A stretch of 64,000 nt of DNA, from the NCBI GenBank assembly GCA_963712655.1, contig CAVQIT010000008.1, positions 1,364,001-1,428,000 of the forward strand, read 5' to 3'. Both the position numbers and the translations under genes were made by a program. A model generated the notes under the pieces. That model searched no databases. It worked only from the letters and a program-made list of their open reading frames with translations, and was not told where the DNA came from. This document shows positions 34,733 through 42,454 of this stretch, one piece after another (position 1 is the first letter of the stretch; each line of letters begins with the position of its first letter). This stretch comes from Pollutimonas sp963712655 (GTDB lineage Bacteria > Pseudomonadota > Gammaproteobacteria > Burkholderiales > Burkholderiaceae_B).

Positions 34733-35516
34733 TTAGTGACCGAAACGCGTGGCGTCGGGCTTTCTGCGCTCGGCAAAAGAGCTGGCCATCTCGTCGTGTT
34801 CGTCGGTTTCCAGATAGTTGCGCAGCAATATGTCATGCGCCATGCGCGAAAGCCCGCCGACCCCGCCATGCCGGGCATTGAACGCGGACTTGACGGCGGC
34901 CAGGGCCAGAGCGCCTCGATCGGCGATTTCAAGAGCCATCGCGCGCGTTGCGTCGCCCAATTCGGCATGCGGCACCACTTTGTTGATCAGCCCCATGTCC
35001 AGCGCTTCCTTGCGGCGATATTTTCGGATTCCGGTACCACATTTCCTTGGCGCGTTTTTTGCCGACCAGGTCTTCCAGATACCAGGTGCCATAGCCCGCG
35101 TCGAAGCTGCCCATCATGGGTCCGACCTGGCGGAACATGGCGCTGCTCCTTGACGCGATGGTGATATCGCACACCATCTGCAGCACATTGCCCCCGCCCA
35201 CGGCGTAGCCGTTGACCGACGCGATGACAGGCTTCTGCAGGCGGTCGATGCTTTCGTACATTTCCAGCGTGGGCAGCACGCCGGCGTACAAGAGGGTGTC
35301 CTCCATGCCTTCCTTGCGTCCGCCCAGGCAGAAGAACCGGTCGCCGGCGCCGGTCATCACAATCACGCGGGTGCGTGTTTCGCGCCGGATTTCATTGATG
35401 CAGTCGCGGATTTCATCGCACATCAGCGGCGTGAACATGTTGCCGTCTTCCGGACGATTCAGGGTAATCGTTCCGATCGGGCCGTCTTCGACGTATAAGA
35501 TTTCTTTGTATTCCAT
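34733..35516 (-). pseudogene. badI: BadI-like 2-ketocyclohexanecarboxyl-CoA hydrolase gene with +1 frameshift
   Basis: The two frames together read as one BadI/MenB-family protein. From ATG 35516 (GGAG upstream) the first frame gives GYAVGGGNVLQMVCD and QVGPMMGSFDAGYGTWYLED, then EMWYRN. The match moves to the other frame for KYRRKEALDMGLINKVVPH through ERRKPDATRFGH. Removing one C of the CC at 35026-35027 restores WYRNRKYRRKEA and a 260-residue protein, the length of BadI. Without correction the product ends at 34929 after 195 residues. BadI-type enzymes open the ring by hydrolysis. It is either a real inactivation or a sequencing error; neighbours are intact. Confidence 0.88.
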
Positions 35517-35536
35517 TTTTTGCTCCTGGTAGTTAA

Positions 35537-36766
35537 TTAAATGACGCCCGATTGCCGCAATTTGTTTATTTGCTCGGCTTTCATGCCCAGCCATTCTTCA
35601 AGCACAAGACTCGTATCTTCGCCCAAAGACGGCGGAGGTTTGCGGTGCACTTGTTGCGATCCATTGAATGTGATTCCCAGGCCTATCTGGGGAACCGGCC
35701 CGCCTTGGGCATCGATAGTGTAGAGAAATTGTTTTGCCAGCAAATCGGGATCCGCGGCCACATCGTCCAGCCGATTGATCGGCCCTGCCGGGATGCGGTT
35801 TTGGGCGAACAGGGCCAACCACGAATCGCGCGGCTCAAGGCGCAGAATCCGGGCTATCTTTTCGACGATGTCGGCCCGATGCCGGCGCCGGCCGCTATTC
35901 GTGGCGTAGTCTGGATTGGCGCCGAACTCCGGATCTTGCACCGCGGTCCAGAATCGTTTCCAGATCTCGTCATTGCCCAGCCCCAGAGCAATCTTCTCGT
36001 CGGCCGTATCGAAGGTCTGGTAAATCGCAATCACAGAGTCTTTGCCGCCGGACCGGGTAGGCAATTCGTCGGAGCTTAAATAGGAAAGCAGGCGCGGCGA
36101 GACGAATCGCGTCATGCTTGCCTGCATGGAGACGTCGATCTGGCTGCCTTTTCCCGTGCGCTGCCGCGCAACCACGGCCGCAAGGATGGCCATGGCCACA
36201 TCCTGTCCCGCGAGCATGTCGGCGGCGGGCGTTCCGACTTTCTGGGGATCCGAATCGGCTTCGCCGGTCAGGTCCATGATGCCTGAATAGCCTTCGGCAA
36301 TCAGGTCATAGCAGGGCAGGTTGCTGCGGGGGCCCTCAAGGCCGAAGCCGGTAAGGGAAGCATGGATCAGCTTGGGAAATTTCGAATGCAGACTGGCATA
36401 ATCCAGGCCCAGCTTGGCTTGCGTGCGCGAGACTATGTTCAACACCAGGACATCGGCGGTTTCCAGAAGCCTTTCAAGTATCGACAGCCCTTCGGGAGTG
36501 CTGACATTCAAGGTCATGCTGTGCTTGTTTCGATTCACGCTCAAGTACCAGGGCGATTCGCCCGCCAGGAATGGCGGTCCCCATTGCCGGGCATCGTCGC
36601 CCGCGCCGGTTTTTTCGATTTTCAGCACCGTCGCGCCAAGGTCGCCCAGTAATTGAGTGGCATAAGGACCTGCTATTGACGTCGTCATGTCGAGGATGCG
36701 CAGCCCTTCCAGGAGGGTCAATCCTTCAGATCGTTGAACTTTCGGCAGTTTTTGGTAGGGAAGCAT
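35537..36766 (-). CDS. CaiB/BaiF family CoA-transferase
   Basis: A 409-residue family III CoA-transferase. LLEGLRILDMTTSIAGPYATQLL is near residue 18, SLTGFGLEGPRSNLPCYDLIAEG near 134 with the catalytic Asp, and GTPAADMLAGQDVAMAIL near 178. It would move CoA from a donor thioester to the pathway acid without ATP. AAAGG precedes ATG 36766; the open frame extends 21 codons further through the sigma-54 promoter, so that longer start is rejected. It is the first gene of the 12-gene operon. Confidence 0.91.
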   Translation of the reverse strand: MLPYQKLPKVQRSEGLTLLEGLRILDMTTSIAGPYATQLLGDLGATVLKIEKTGAGDDARQWGPPFLAGESPWYLSVNRNKHSMTLNVSTPEGLSILERLLETADVLVLNIVSRTQAKLGLDYASLHSKFPKLIHASLTGFGLEGPRSNLPCYDLIAEGYSGIMDLTGEADSDPQKVGTPAADMLAGQDVAMAILAAVVARQRTGKGSQIDVSMQASMTRFVSPRLLSYLSSDELPTRSGGKDSVIAIYQTFDTADEKIALGLGNDEIWKRFWTAVQDPEFGANPDYATNSGRRRHRADIVEKIARILRLEPRDSWLALFAQNRIPAGPINRLDDVAADPDLLAKQFLYTIDAQGGPVPQIGLGITFNGSQQVHRKPPPSLGEDTSLVLEEWLGMKAEQINKLRQSGVI

Positions 36767-36798
36767 CGGAATACCTTTTATTACGTTCCCCACGGACA

Positions 36799-36816
36799 AC
36801 GCAAAATCCATGCCAG
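36799..36816 (-). promoter_or_regulatory. Sigma-54 promoter of the ring-cleavage operon
   Basis: Minus strand CTGGCATGGATTTTGCGT: GG and GC ten bases apart. About 23 bases of leader separate the likely start site from ATG 36766. It lies between this operon and the divergent sigma-54 activator gene, whose own start is at 36989. Confidence 0.85.
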
Positions 36817-36918
36817 TTCCGCATGACATTTCATGAAAGATAATCGATACAGCATTGCCGCGGTCTGGAGCTTGTGCAAGGCAGTCGATTGGCCCTGCGC
36901 GGCTGTCGCCATCTGCTT

Positions 36919-36933
36919 ATCCCAGTGTGTTTT
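36919..36933 (-). promoter_or_regulatory. Candidate upstream activator site
   Basis: Minus strand AAAACACACTGGGAT, one base different from 22190-22204, with matching flank (CGG/CGA ahead). It is about 105-120 bp upstream of the sigma-54 -24 element, the usual enhancer distance. An AGTGT...ACACT dyad overlaps it (36924-36944). Confidence 0.6.
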
Positions 36934-36988
36934 CCGAGTACACTAGCCTCAATTAGAAAGACAGAAATACATCAGGAGGACAACACTT

Positions 36989-38653
36989 GTGAAGTGGGGT
37001 GGGCGCGGCGTATTGGTATTGAATTCAGATGGCGGCATTGCCTTTTCCGCGGGAATCGCGTGTGATTCGTTCGTTCAGTCCGAACTTGTCAAGCGATGGC
37101 TCGCGCGGGACCGGCAGCCGCTTCCTGTCCTGTTTTCCCTGGGCAACCTGGCCGAGCCGGTCAGTGTCCTGTCTTACAGCACCCCGCAGTCCATGTGTTT
37201 CATTGTGCATAAGCACGAAGAAGGCGATCCTTTGTTCGAGTTCGTGGGTAGCGTGGATTTCGCCGCGGATATCCTGCGTTATTTCGTGACGAATCCCTAC
37301 GAGGCCATGACGGTCGTGGACCAGAATGCTGTCATTCGCTACATGAGCCCGGTGCACGAACAGTTTTTCGGTGTGTCGCTGGGGGATGCGATCGGCAGGC
37401 AAGCCAATGAAGTAATCGAAAACAGCCGCCTGGACATGGTTTTGCATACCGGGAAGGCGGAAATCGGCGACATCCAGAAAATGCGCGGAACCACCCGTGT
37501 CGTCAGCCGCAGCCCCATATTCGATCCGTCCGGACACATCGTGGGGGCAATCGGGCAAGTCATGTTCAAAAGCCCCAGCGCCTTGCAGGCATTAAGCAGC
37601 GAGATCAATCGCCTGCGCCAGGAAATCAGTTTCTACAAACGGGAACTGCCGCGTTTGCAAGGCCAATTCCAGGGTCTGGAAGCCATCGTGGGCAATAGCG
37701 ACGCGATTGTGAAGCTGAAAGAAAAAATCGTAAAAATAGCGCCGCTTGATGTGCCGGTCCTGCTGGTCGGCGAAAGCGGGGTGGGCAAGGATCTGGTGGC
37801 GCATGCCATCCATCTTTTAAGCAGCCGCACAAGCAAGCCCTTGGTCCTGATCAACGCCGCCGCCTTGCCCACCAGCCTTGTGGAAGCGGAACTGTTCGGA
37901 TACGAAGGCGGCGCGTTTACCGGCGCCGAGCGCAAGGGGCGCAGCGGCAAATTCGAACAGGCGGACCAAGGCACGCTGTTTCTGGATGAGATCGGCGATA
38001 TGCCCCTTGAAGTCCAGGTCAAGCTGCTGCGTACTTTGCAGGACGGCACATTCCAGCGGGTCGGCGGGTCGTCGGCGAAAAAATCGGACTTCCGCCTGAT
38101 TTCAGCCAGCAACCGCGACTTCAAGAATATGCTGGAAAACGGCACATTCCGCCTTGATCTGTTTTATCGCATCAGCGCAATAACCATACGCGTCCCGGCA
38201 TTGCGGGACCGGCTGGACGATATCCCGCTGCTCGTCGAAACCTTCTTGCGTACTTTCGTGAAACGCCATGGAATAGCCGAGAAAAAAATCGGTCCGGGCG
38301 TAATCGAGTATCTGCAGTCCCTGCCCTGGCCGGGCAATGTGCGGCAGTTGCAGCATACGGTGGAGAGGGCGGCCATTTTTTCCGATAGCGACGAAATCTC
38401 GATTCAGGATTGCGAAGTGCCGCTGGAGTCGGGCGAGCCTTCCGACAGGTTGTTGTTTGTTCCTTTGGCTGTCCTTCCCCCGGAAGCGGTCAATGTCCGG
38501 TCGGCAAAGTCCAAAGTCGAAGAAGACCTCATCGTCGAGGCGATGCAGAAATTCAGCGGAAACAAGAAAAAAGTGGCGGAACATCTAGGGATTTCACGCT
38601 CTTATCTTTATAAAAAGCTGGCTGCCGTGGGCTGGCCCCAGGCCGCGGGCTGA
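36989..38653 (+). CDS. Sigma-54-dependent enhancer-binding activator, PAS-AAA+-Fis
   Basis: A 554-residue bacterial enhancer-binding protein. A sensory N-terminus with a PAS-like domain begins near residue 102 (AMTVVDQNAVIRYMSP). The AAA+ domain has Walker A GESGVGKD near 261, the sigma-54 contact loop GAFTGA near 308 and Walker B LFLDEIGD near 330. A Fis-type helix-turn-helix AEHLGISRSYLYKKL ends the protein near 530. All functional motifs are intact. The start is GTG 36989 after AGGAGG. It is divergent from the operon at 36766 and is the only sigma-54 activator in the window, so it is the obvious candidate regulator of the four sigma-54 promoters. Confidence 0.95.
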   Translation: MKWGGRGVLVLNSDGGIAFSAGIACDSFVQSELVKRWLARDRQPLPVLFSLGNLAEPVSVLSYSTPQSMCFIVHKHEEGDPLFEFVGSVDFAADILRYFVTNPYEAMTVVDQNAVIRYMSPVHEQFFGVSLGDAIGRQANEVIENSRLDMVLHTGKAEIGDIQKMRGTTRVVSRSPIFDPSGHIVGAIGQVMFKSPSALQALSSEINRLRQEISFYKRELPRLQGQFQGLEAIVGNSDAIVKLKEKIVKIAPLDVPVLLVGESGVGKDLVAHAIHLLSSRTSKPLVLINAAALPTSLVEAELFGYEGGAFTGAERKGRSGKFEQADQGTLFLDEIGDMPLEVQVKLLRTLQDGTFQRVGGSSAKKSDFRLISASNRDFKNMLENGTFRLDLFYRISAITIRVPALRDRLDDIPLLVETFLRTFVKRHGIAEKKIGPGVIEYLQSLPWPGNVRQLQHTVERAAIFSDSDEISIQDCEVPLESGEPSDRLLFVPLAVLPPEAVNVRSAKSKVEEDLIVEAMQKFSGNKKKVAEHLGISRSYLYKKLAAVGWPQAAG

Positions 38654-38692
38654 TTGCCTGCGGCGCTTGCGGCGGCGCCGGCCGGTCGCCAT

Positions 38693-39484
38693 TTAGCGGG
38701 CCGTCGGGCTGCCTATCATATCGGCGATGCTGGCCAACTGGTTTCGGATATCTTCCAGCCGAACGGGATCGGACAGGCGCGCCTGGTCTCCCACGCAGCC
38801 CAGCACCAGCGTGGGTTGCCTGGCGTTTTCGGGCATAGGGAAAGCCAAGGCAAGGACGCCGGGCTCGATGTTAGCCATGCAGTAGCGATAGGTTTCCAGG
38901 CTTTGGAACGCCTGGTAAAGCGCGGCCAGCACGCCGGAGCTTTGGCTGGACGCGCGTTCCCGGATATCGGCGATCAATTCGGCCTGGCGGCTGGCGGCCT
39001 GTTTCCATAACAGGCAGCGGCCCACAGGGGTGTGCTCGAGCGCAAACACACTGCCCACCAAAGACAGATGCTGGATGTCGCAGGAGGTGTGCTCGACCAC
39101 CAGCCCTTGATTGCCATCGAGGGTGGCGATGGTAATGTCCAGGCCCAGCCGCTTCGAGGCGTCCTGCAGGACAGGTTGCCGATGCCACAGTTCAGGAATG
39201 CTGCTTAGCGCCGCGGTGCCCAGTTTCAGGCAGCCCAAGTCCGGCTCGAATGCCTCGCCGCCTTGCACGGGCCGAAGAAAACCCTGGGCTGCCAGCGTGT
39301 GGAGCAAGCGGCGCGCCGTTGCGCGCGAACTGCCCATTTGATTGGCGACGTCTGTCAGCGTCAATGGGCTGCCGTCGGGGGGCAGCGCCCGCAGGATATC
39401 GAGGCCGCGCTTGAGCGAGCTTGCTTCGGCGGCGTCGTCGGAGCTCGGCGGCAATGTGGCAAAAGCAGGGGTGCGTCGGCGCAT
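38693..39484 (-). CDS. IclR family transcriptional regulator (1)
   Basis: A 263-residue IclR regulator. The winged helix spans about residues 20-85 (SLKRGLDILRAL, MGSSRATARRLLHTLAAQGFL) and the C-terminal effector domain ends VRLEDIRNQLASIADMIGS. ATG 39484 lies one base past the stop of the second IclR gene, so both are made from one mRNA. It faces the sigma-54 activator tail to tail. Target genes are unknown; the receptor operon at 40946 is the nearest candidate. Confidence 0.9.
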   Translation of the reverse strand: MRRRTPAFATLPPSSDDAAEASSLKRGLDILRALPPDGSPLTLTDVANQMGSSRATARRLLHTLAAQGFLRPVQGGEAFEPDLGCLKLGTAALSSIPELWHRQPVLQDASKRLGLDITIATLDGNQGLVVEHTSCDIQHLSLVGSVFALEHTPVGRCLLWKQAASRQAELIADIRERASSQSSGVLAALYQAFQSLETYRYCMANIEPGVLALAFPMPENARQPTLVLGCVGDQARLSDPVRLEDIRNQLASIADMIGSPTAR

Positions 39485-39485
39485 G

Positions 39486-40322
39486 TCAGGCAGGGGTCCG
39501 GGTTGGGGAGGCAATAAAATGCGCTTCGATATGCGCTTTGATGGCGAGTAGCGCCGGACCGATCTCGCGTTCAAGGTGCCCGCGCGGAAACAGGTAGGCG
39601 GGGGCTGCACAGCCCAAAGCGTAGCGATGCGGCGAGTTCGGTATTTCAACGGGCACGCTCACGCCGTTGATGCCGCGTTCGAGCGATTCGCTGGTGACGC
39701 AGAAGCCGCGCGCGGCGATTTCCTGGACAGCAAGCGCTATTACCGGCTCCAGCGAGGACCAGGTATCCGGAAAGCGCCGGGCAATGTCGTTCAGTATGGT
39801 TTGCCGTTCGGCTTCGGGCAGTGCGCCGATGTAGGCGCGGCCTGTCGCGGAATAGGGCAGGATAAGACGGGAACCGCGGTGCACCCTTAGGCTGACGATG
39901 CTTTTATCGCTATGGCATACCTCGGTGCATACCATGGCCATATCGTCGCGTTCGGCCAGGACCACCATGGCATTTTCCTGGTTGGCAAGCGCCTGCATCA
40001 TCGGCCTGGCCGAGGCGCGCAGGCCCAGGTTCGACAGCGGCTGGTATCCCAGCGCAAGCACCGACGGGCTGAGCCGGTAATGGCCCTGCGCATGGGAATA
40101 CGCGAGATATCCCAGCGTGGTGAGCGTTGCCGTGATGCGCGAAACGGTGGGTTTGGGCAGGCCTGTGCGGGCGGCGATATCGTTGTTTGAGAGCCATTCA
40201 TTCTTGGGCTCGAATGCTTCCAGGATGCTCAAGCCGCGCGCCAAAATCCGCACCGGCCTTTCCAGCTGATCGCTGTTTTCCGAATGTCTGGTGTCAGGAT
40301 TTTCGTTTGATGTAGTCGTCAA
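39486..40322 (-). CDS. IclR family transcriptional regulator (2), TTG start
   Basis: A 278-residue IclR regulator. The HTH is at about 28-75 (GLSILEAFEPKNEWL, LPKPTVSRITATLTTLGYL) and the effector domain has SATGRAYIGALPEAER near 158 and ERGINGVSVPVEIP near 213. There is no ATG before the DNA-binding domain, so TTG 40322 is the most likely start (AGG just upstream). It lies at the left end of a 623-bp gap leading to the receptor gene at 40946, which would be its divergent target. Confidence 0.88.
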   Translation of the reverse strand: MTTTSNENPDTRHSENSDQLERPVRILARGLSILEAFEPKNEWLSNNDIAARTGLPKPTVSRITATLTTLGYLAYSHAQGHYRLSPSVLALGYQPLSNLGLRASARPMMQALANQENAMVVLAERDDMAMVCTEVCHSDKSIVSLRVHRGSRLILPYSATGRAYIGALPEAERQTILNDIARRFPDTWSSLEPVIALAVQEIAARGFCVTSESLERGINGVSVPVEIPNSPHRYALGCAAPAYLFPRGHLEREIGPALLAIKAHIEAHFIASPTRTPA

Positions 40323-40428
40323 TGCCTGTGTGTCCGATAGGTGATTGATTTACTGGCGTTCGTTTGCGTCATTGACACATCCCCTCAACATTCTACCGGA
40401 TAATGCCGCGATTCCGTCCTTCGGGAGC

Positions 40429-40490
40429 CTAGGGCCTGTTGACACTAAATCCACCGGCGCGGGCGGGGATTTAGTGTCAACAGGCCCTAG
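40429..40490. repeat. Perfect 24-bp inverted repeat
   Basis: The left arm 40429-40452 and right arm 40467-40490 are exact reverse complements around a 14-base GC-rich spacer. The outer part CTAGGGCCTGTTG is shared with 3712-3724. There is no T-run, no ORF and no transposase, so it looks like a small palindromic repeat element. Confidence 0.8.
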
Positions 40491-40581
40491 CCCGCCGGCT
40501 CGGGCGCCGCCGGCCTCGAGGCTTGTTCCAAACGTGAAAAAGCGGCCAGCCAACTGATCCGGATAGTTTTCTATGAAAGGA

Positions 40582-40738
40582 CCTTCTGATCAAATCCACC
40601 CGGCCGCGGCATCCCGCTGACGGGCGCCCTGCCGCGTTTGGATGAGGGCGTCAATAGTGGTGCTATTGACGCCTCATCCCGCCTTGCCGGCCATCCCGTC
40701 GGGGGCGCAGCGGATCCGGGCGATCCGGTTAGATGATC
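40582..40738. repeat. Dispersed repeat of about 155 bp, copy 1
   Basis: This aligns with 60583-60740: conserved blocks include CTGAYCAAATCCA, the stem GGCGTCAATAG...CTATTGACGCC (40647-40673) and CCGCCTTGCCGGCCATCCC. The loop and flanks differ. Both copies precede a Bug receptor gene by 200-250 bp. The rest of the gap 40323-40945 holds the 24-bp inverted repeat and the AT-rich island. Confidence 0.75.
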
Positions 40739-40920
40739 ATTAACGGAATTTCAATTTTATTAATGAAATAATAATTGTTCCAGGAAAATTTATAGAAAAA
40801 TTACAGTACGAGTATTGATTCTTTAGAGTTTCGCTTCGCTTTACAAGTGAAATAAATGTTGACGAAATGAAATATGGTCATTTACTCTAGCGTTCCGACA
40901 TCATAAAAATCGCTTGAGGA
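40739..40920. promoter_or_regulatory. AT-rich promoter island with AATGAAAT words
   Basis: A markedly AT-rich stretch in a GC-rich region. AATGAAAT occurs at 40762-40769 and 40866-40873, with a related GTGAAATAA near 40847. Similar words occur in the islands before 53242 and 60993. It probably contains the promoter of the receptor-CMD operon and the divergent IclR pair; no sigma-54 element is present. Confidence 0.45.
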
Positions 40921-40945
40921 TTGATCCTCCAAGGAGACAGGAACA

Positions 40946-41944
40946 ATGAGATTTTCCGTGACACGATCGATCGCGCCCCCACTGGGCCGGTTGCTGGCCT
41001 GCCTTTGCATGGCGTCGTTTGCCGGTCCGGCATTCGCGGCCGACTTTCCGACCAGGCCTATTACTCTAGTGGTGCCTTATCAGGCAGGCGGCACGTCCGA
41101 CGGCATAGCGCGGGCCCTGGCATCGGCGGCGTCAAAGGATCTGGGGCAACCGGTCGTGGTTGATAACAAGGCCGGCGCCGAAGGCCTGATTGGTTCGATG
41201 GATGTGCAGAAAGCGCCGCCCGACGGCTATCGTGTGCTGTGGGGCGGCGCCGGTTCCATGATGGTTGTGCCCGCATTGCGCAAGCATCCCCAGTTTGATC
41301 CGGTGGCGGCCTTCACTCCCATCGCCGGCTCGGTGGATTTCTCTTTTTTCCTGTATGTGCATCCGGGCATTCCCGCGAACAATCTCAGCGAATTCGTCGC
41401 CTTCATCAAAGCGAATCCAGGCAAATACAACTACGCGGTGGGAAGCAACCAGGGCATGCTGTCGTCCGCCTATTTGAATAAAAGCCTGGGCCTGGATATG
41501 GAGAAAGTGACTTACAAAGGCGAGCCCGCCATCATCAACGATTTGATACCCGGACGAGTCCAGGCCATGTTCGGGACATCCGCCGCCGCTCCCCATGTCA
41601 AGGATGGAACGCTCAAGGCGCTGGTTACCACGCTGCCCCAGCGCAGTCCCTTGTTGCCCGGCGTGCCGACGATGAAGGAAAGCGGTTTCAAGGATTTGCC
41701 GTTTTCGCCTGGCGGCGGCTGGCTGGGCATCTTCGGGCCCGCCGGGATGGAAAGGCCTGTCGTCGAGCGCTTGAACAAAGCGTTTGTCAAAGCCTTGACC
41801 GACCCTGACGTCAAGAAAAAAATGGAAGATGCCGGTCTGACCTATACGCCATTCAGTATCGATGGCCTTGCCGCTTTCGTTAAGGATCAGCGCGACTTGT
41901 ATAAACAGACCGTGAAAGAGCTGGAAATTCCATTGCTGGATTAG
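40946..41944 (+). CDS. Bug family solute receptor, paralogue C
   Basis: A 332-residue receptor of the same local family as 14704 and 15810 (PITLVVPYQAGGTSDGIARAL, PPDGYRVLWGGAGSMMVVPAL, LPFSPGGGWLGIFGPAGM). The signal peptide ends near residue 32 (FAGPAFA-ADFP). AAGGAGACAG precedes ATG 40946. It is followed after 58 bp by a CMD paralogue, so receptor and CMD form an operon. It is opposite two IclR genes. It likely binds a ligand similar to those of its paralogues. Confidence 0.92.
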   Translation: MRFSVTRSIAPPLGRLLACLCMASFAGPAFAADFPTRPITLVVPYQAGGTSDGIARALASAASKDLGQPVVVDNKAGAEGLIGSMDVQKAPPDGYRVLWGGAGSMMVVPALRKHPQFDPVAAFTPIAGSVDFSFFLYVHPGIPANNLSEFVAFIKANPGKYNYAVGSNQGMLSSAYLNKSLGLDMEKVTYKGEPAIINDLIPGRVQAMFGTSAAAPHVKDGTLKALVTTLPQRSPLLPGVPTMKESGFKDLPFSPGGGWLGIFGPAGMERPVVERLNKAFVKALTDPDVKKKMEDAGLTYTPFSIDGLAAFVKDQRDLYKQTVKELEIPLLD

Positions 41945-42002
41945 TTTTACGCTCCACGCTCCTCATTCCACGCACAGACCGGACACAAGCTTAAGGAAAA
42001 CA

Positions 42003-42446
42003 ATGATGGCTCCCACTACCATGCACACCAAACCCTCCGACGTCGGCACGGCGGTCCGCCGCGAACTGCTTGGGGAAATGTATGAAGTCTCGATGCGCAA
42101 TCAAACGGCGTTCGACCAGGAATGGCAAGTTTACGTAACGAATCAATTATTCGGCCGCACCTGGGCGCGCGGCATCCTGGAGCATCGCCAGCTCAGCCTG
42201 GTCAATCTGGCCATGCTGGCCGGCCTGGGAAGGATGGAGGAGTTCGAGCTGCACTTGAGAATAGCGCTGAATGTGACCAAGGTGCCTTTGATCCAATTGC
42301 GCGAAATATTGCTGCATATCGGAATGTATTGCGGCGTTCCCATTGGCCGCGATTGCTTTGCCATCGCACGCCGGGTGCTCCGGGAAGAAGGCGTGGATCT
42401 GTCGGTGCTGGATGAGGCCGATTCATCTTCGCACCGCCCCGCATAG
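42003..42446 (+). CDS. Carboxymuconolactone decarboxylase (PcaC)-like protein, paralogue 3
   Basis: A 147-residue CMD-fold protein, very close to 22427 (SMRNQT-FDQEW, NVTKVPLIQLREILLHIGMYCG) and close to 12438. AAGGAAAACA precedes ATG 42003; the next codon is also ATG. It pairs with the receptor at 40946 in place of the SDR that accompanies the 22427 copy. It ends only eight bases from the convergent carboxylase gene with no terminator between, so antisense read-through is likely. Confidence 0.83.
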   Translation: MMAPTTMHTKPSDVGTAVRRELLGEMYEVSMRNQTAFDQEWQVYVTNQLFGRTWARGILEHRQLSLVNLAMLAGLGRMEEFELHLRIALNVTKVPLIQLREILLHIGMYCGVPIGRDCFAIARRVLREEGVDLSVLDEADSSSHRPA

Positions 42447-42454
42447 GATGGGAT

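Noticed and set aside
35020..35030. Programmed +1 frameshifting in the BadI-like gene
   Set aside because: The shift site CCGAAAATAT has no rare codon or stop at the junction and no known programmed case exists in this family; an extra base is simpler.
36767..36829. Longer start for the CoA-transferase at 36829
   Set aside because: It would place the coding sequence across the sigma-54 promoter; ATG 36766 has a ribosome site and the family N-terminus.
40872..40890. Possible sigma-54 element ahead of the 40946 receptor
   Set aside because: The nearest GG (in ATGGTC) and GC are 12 bases apart instead of 10 and the TTGC half is absent.
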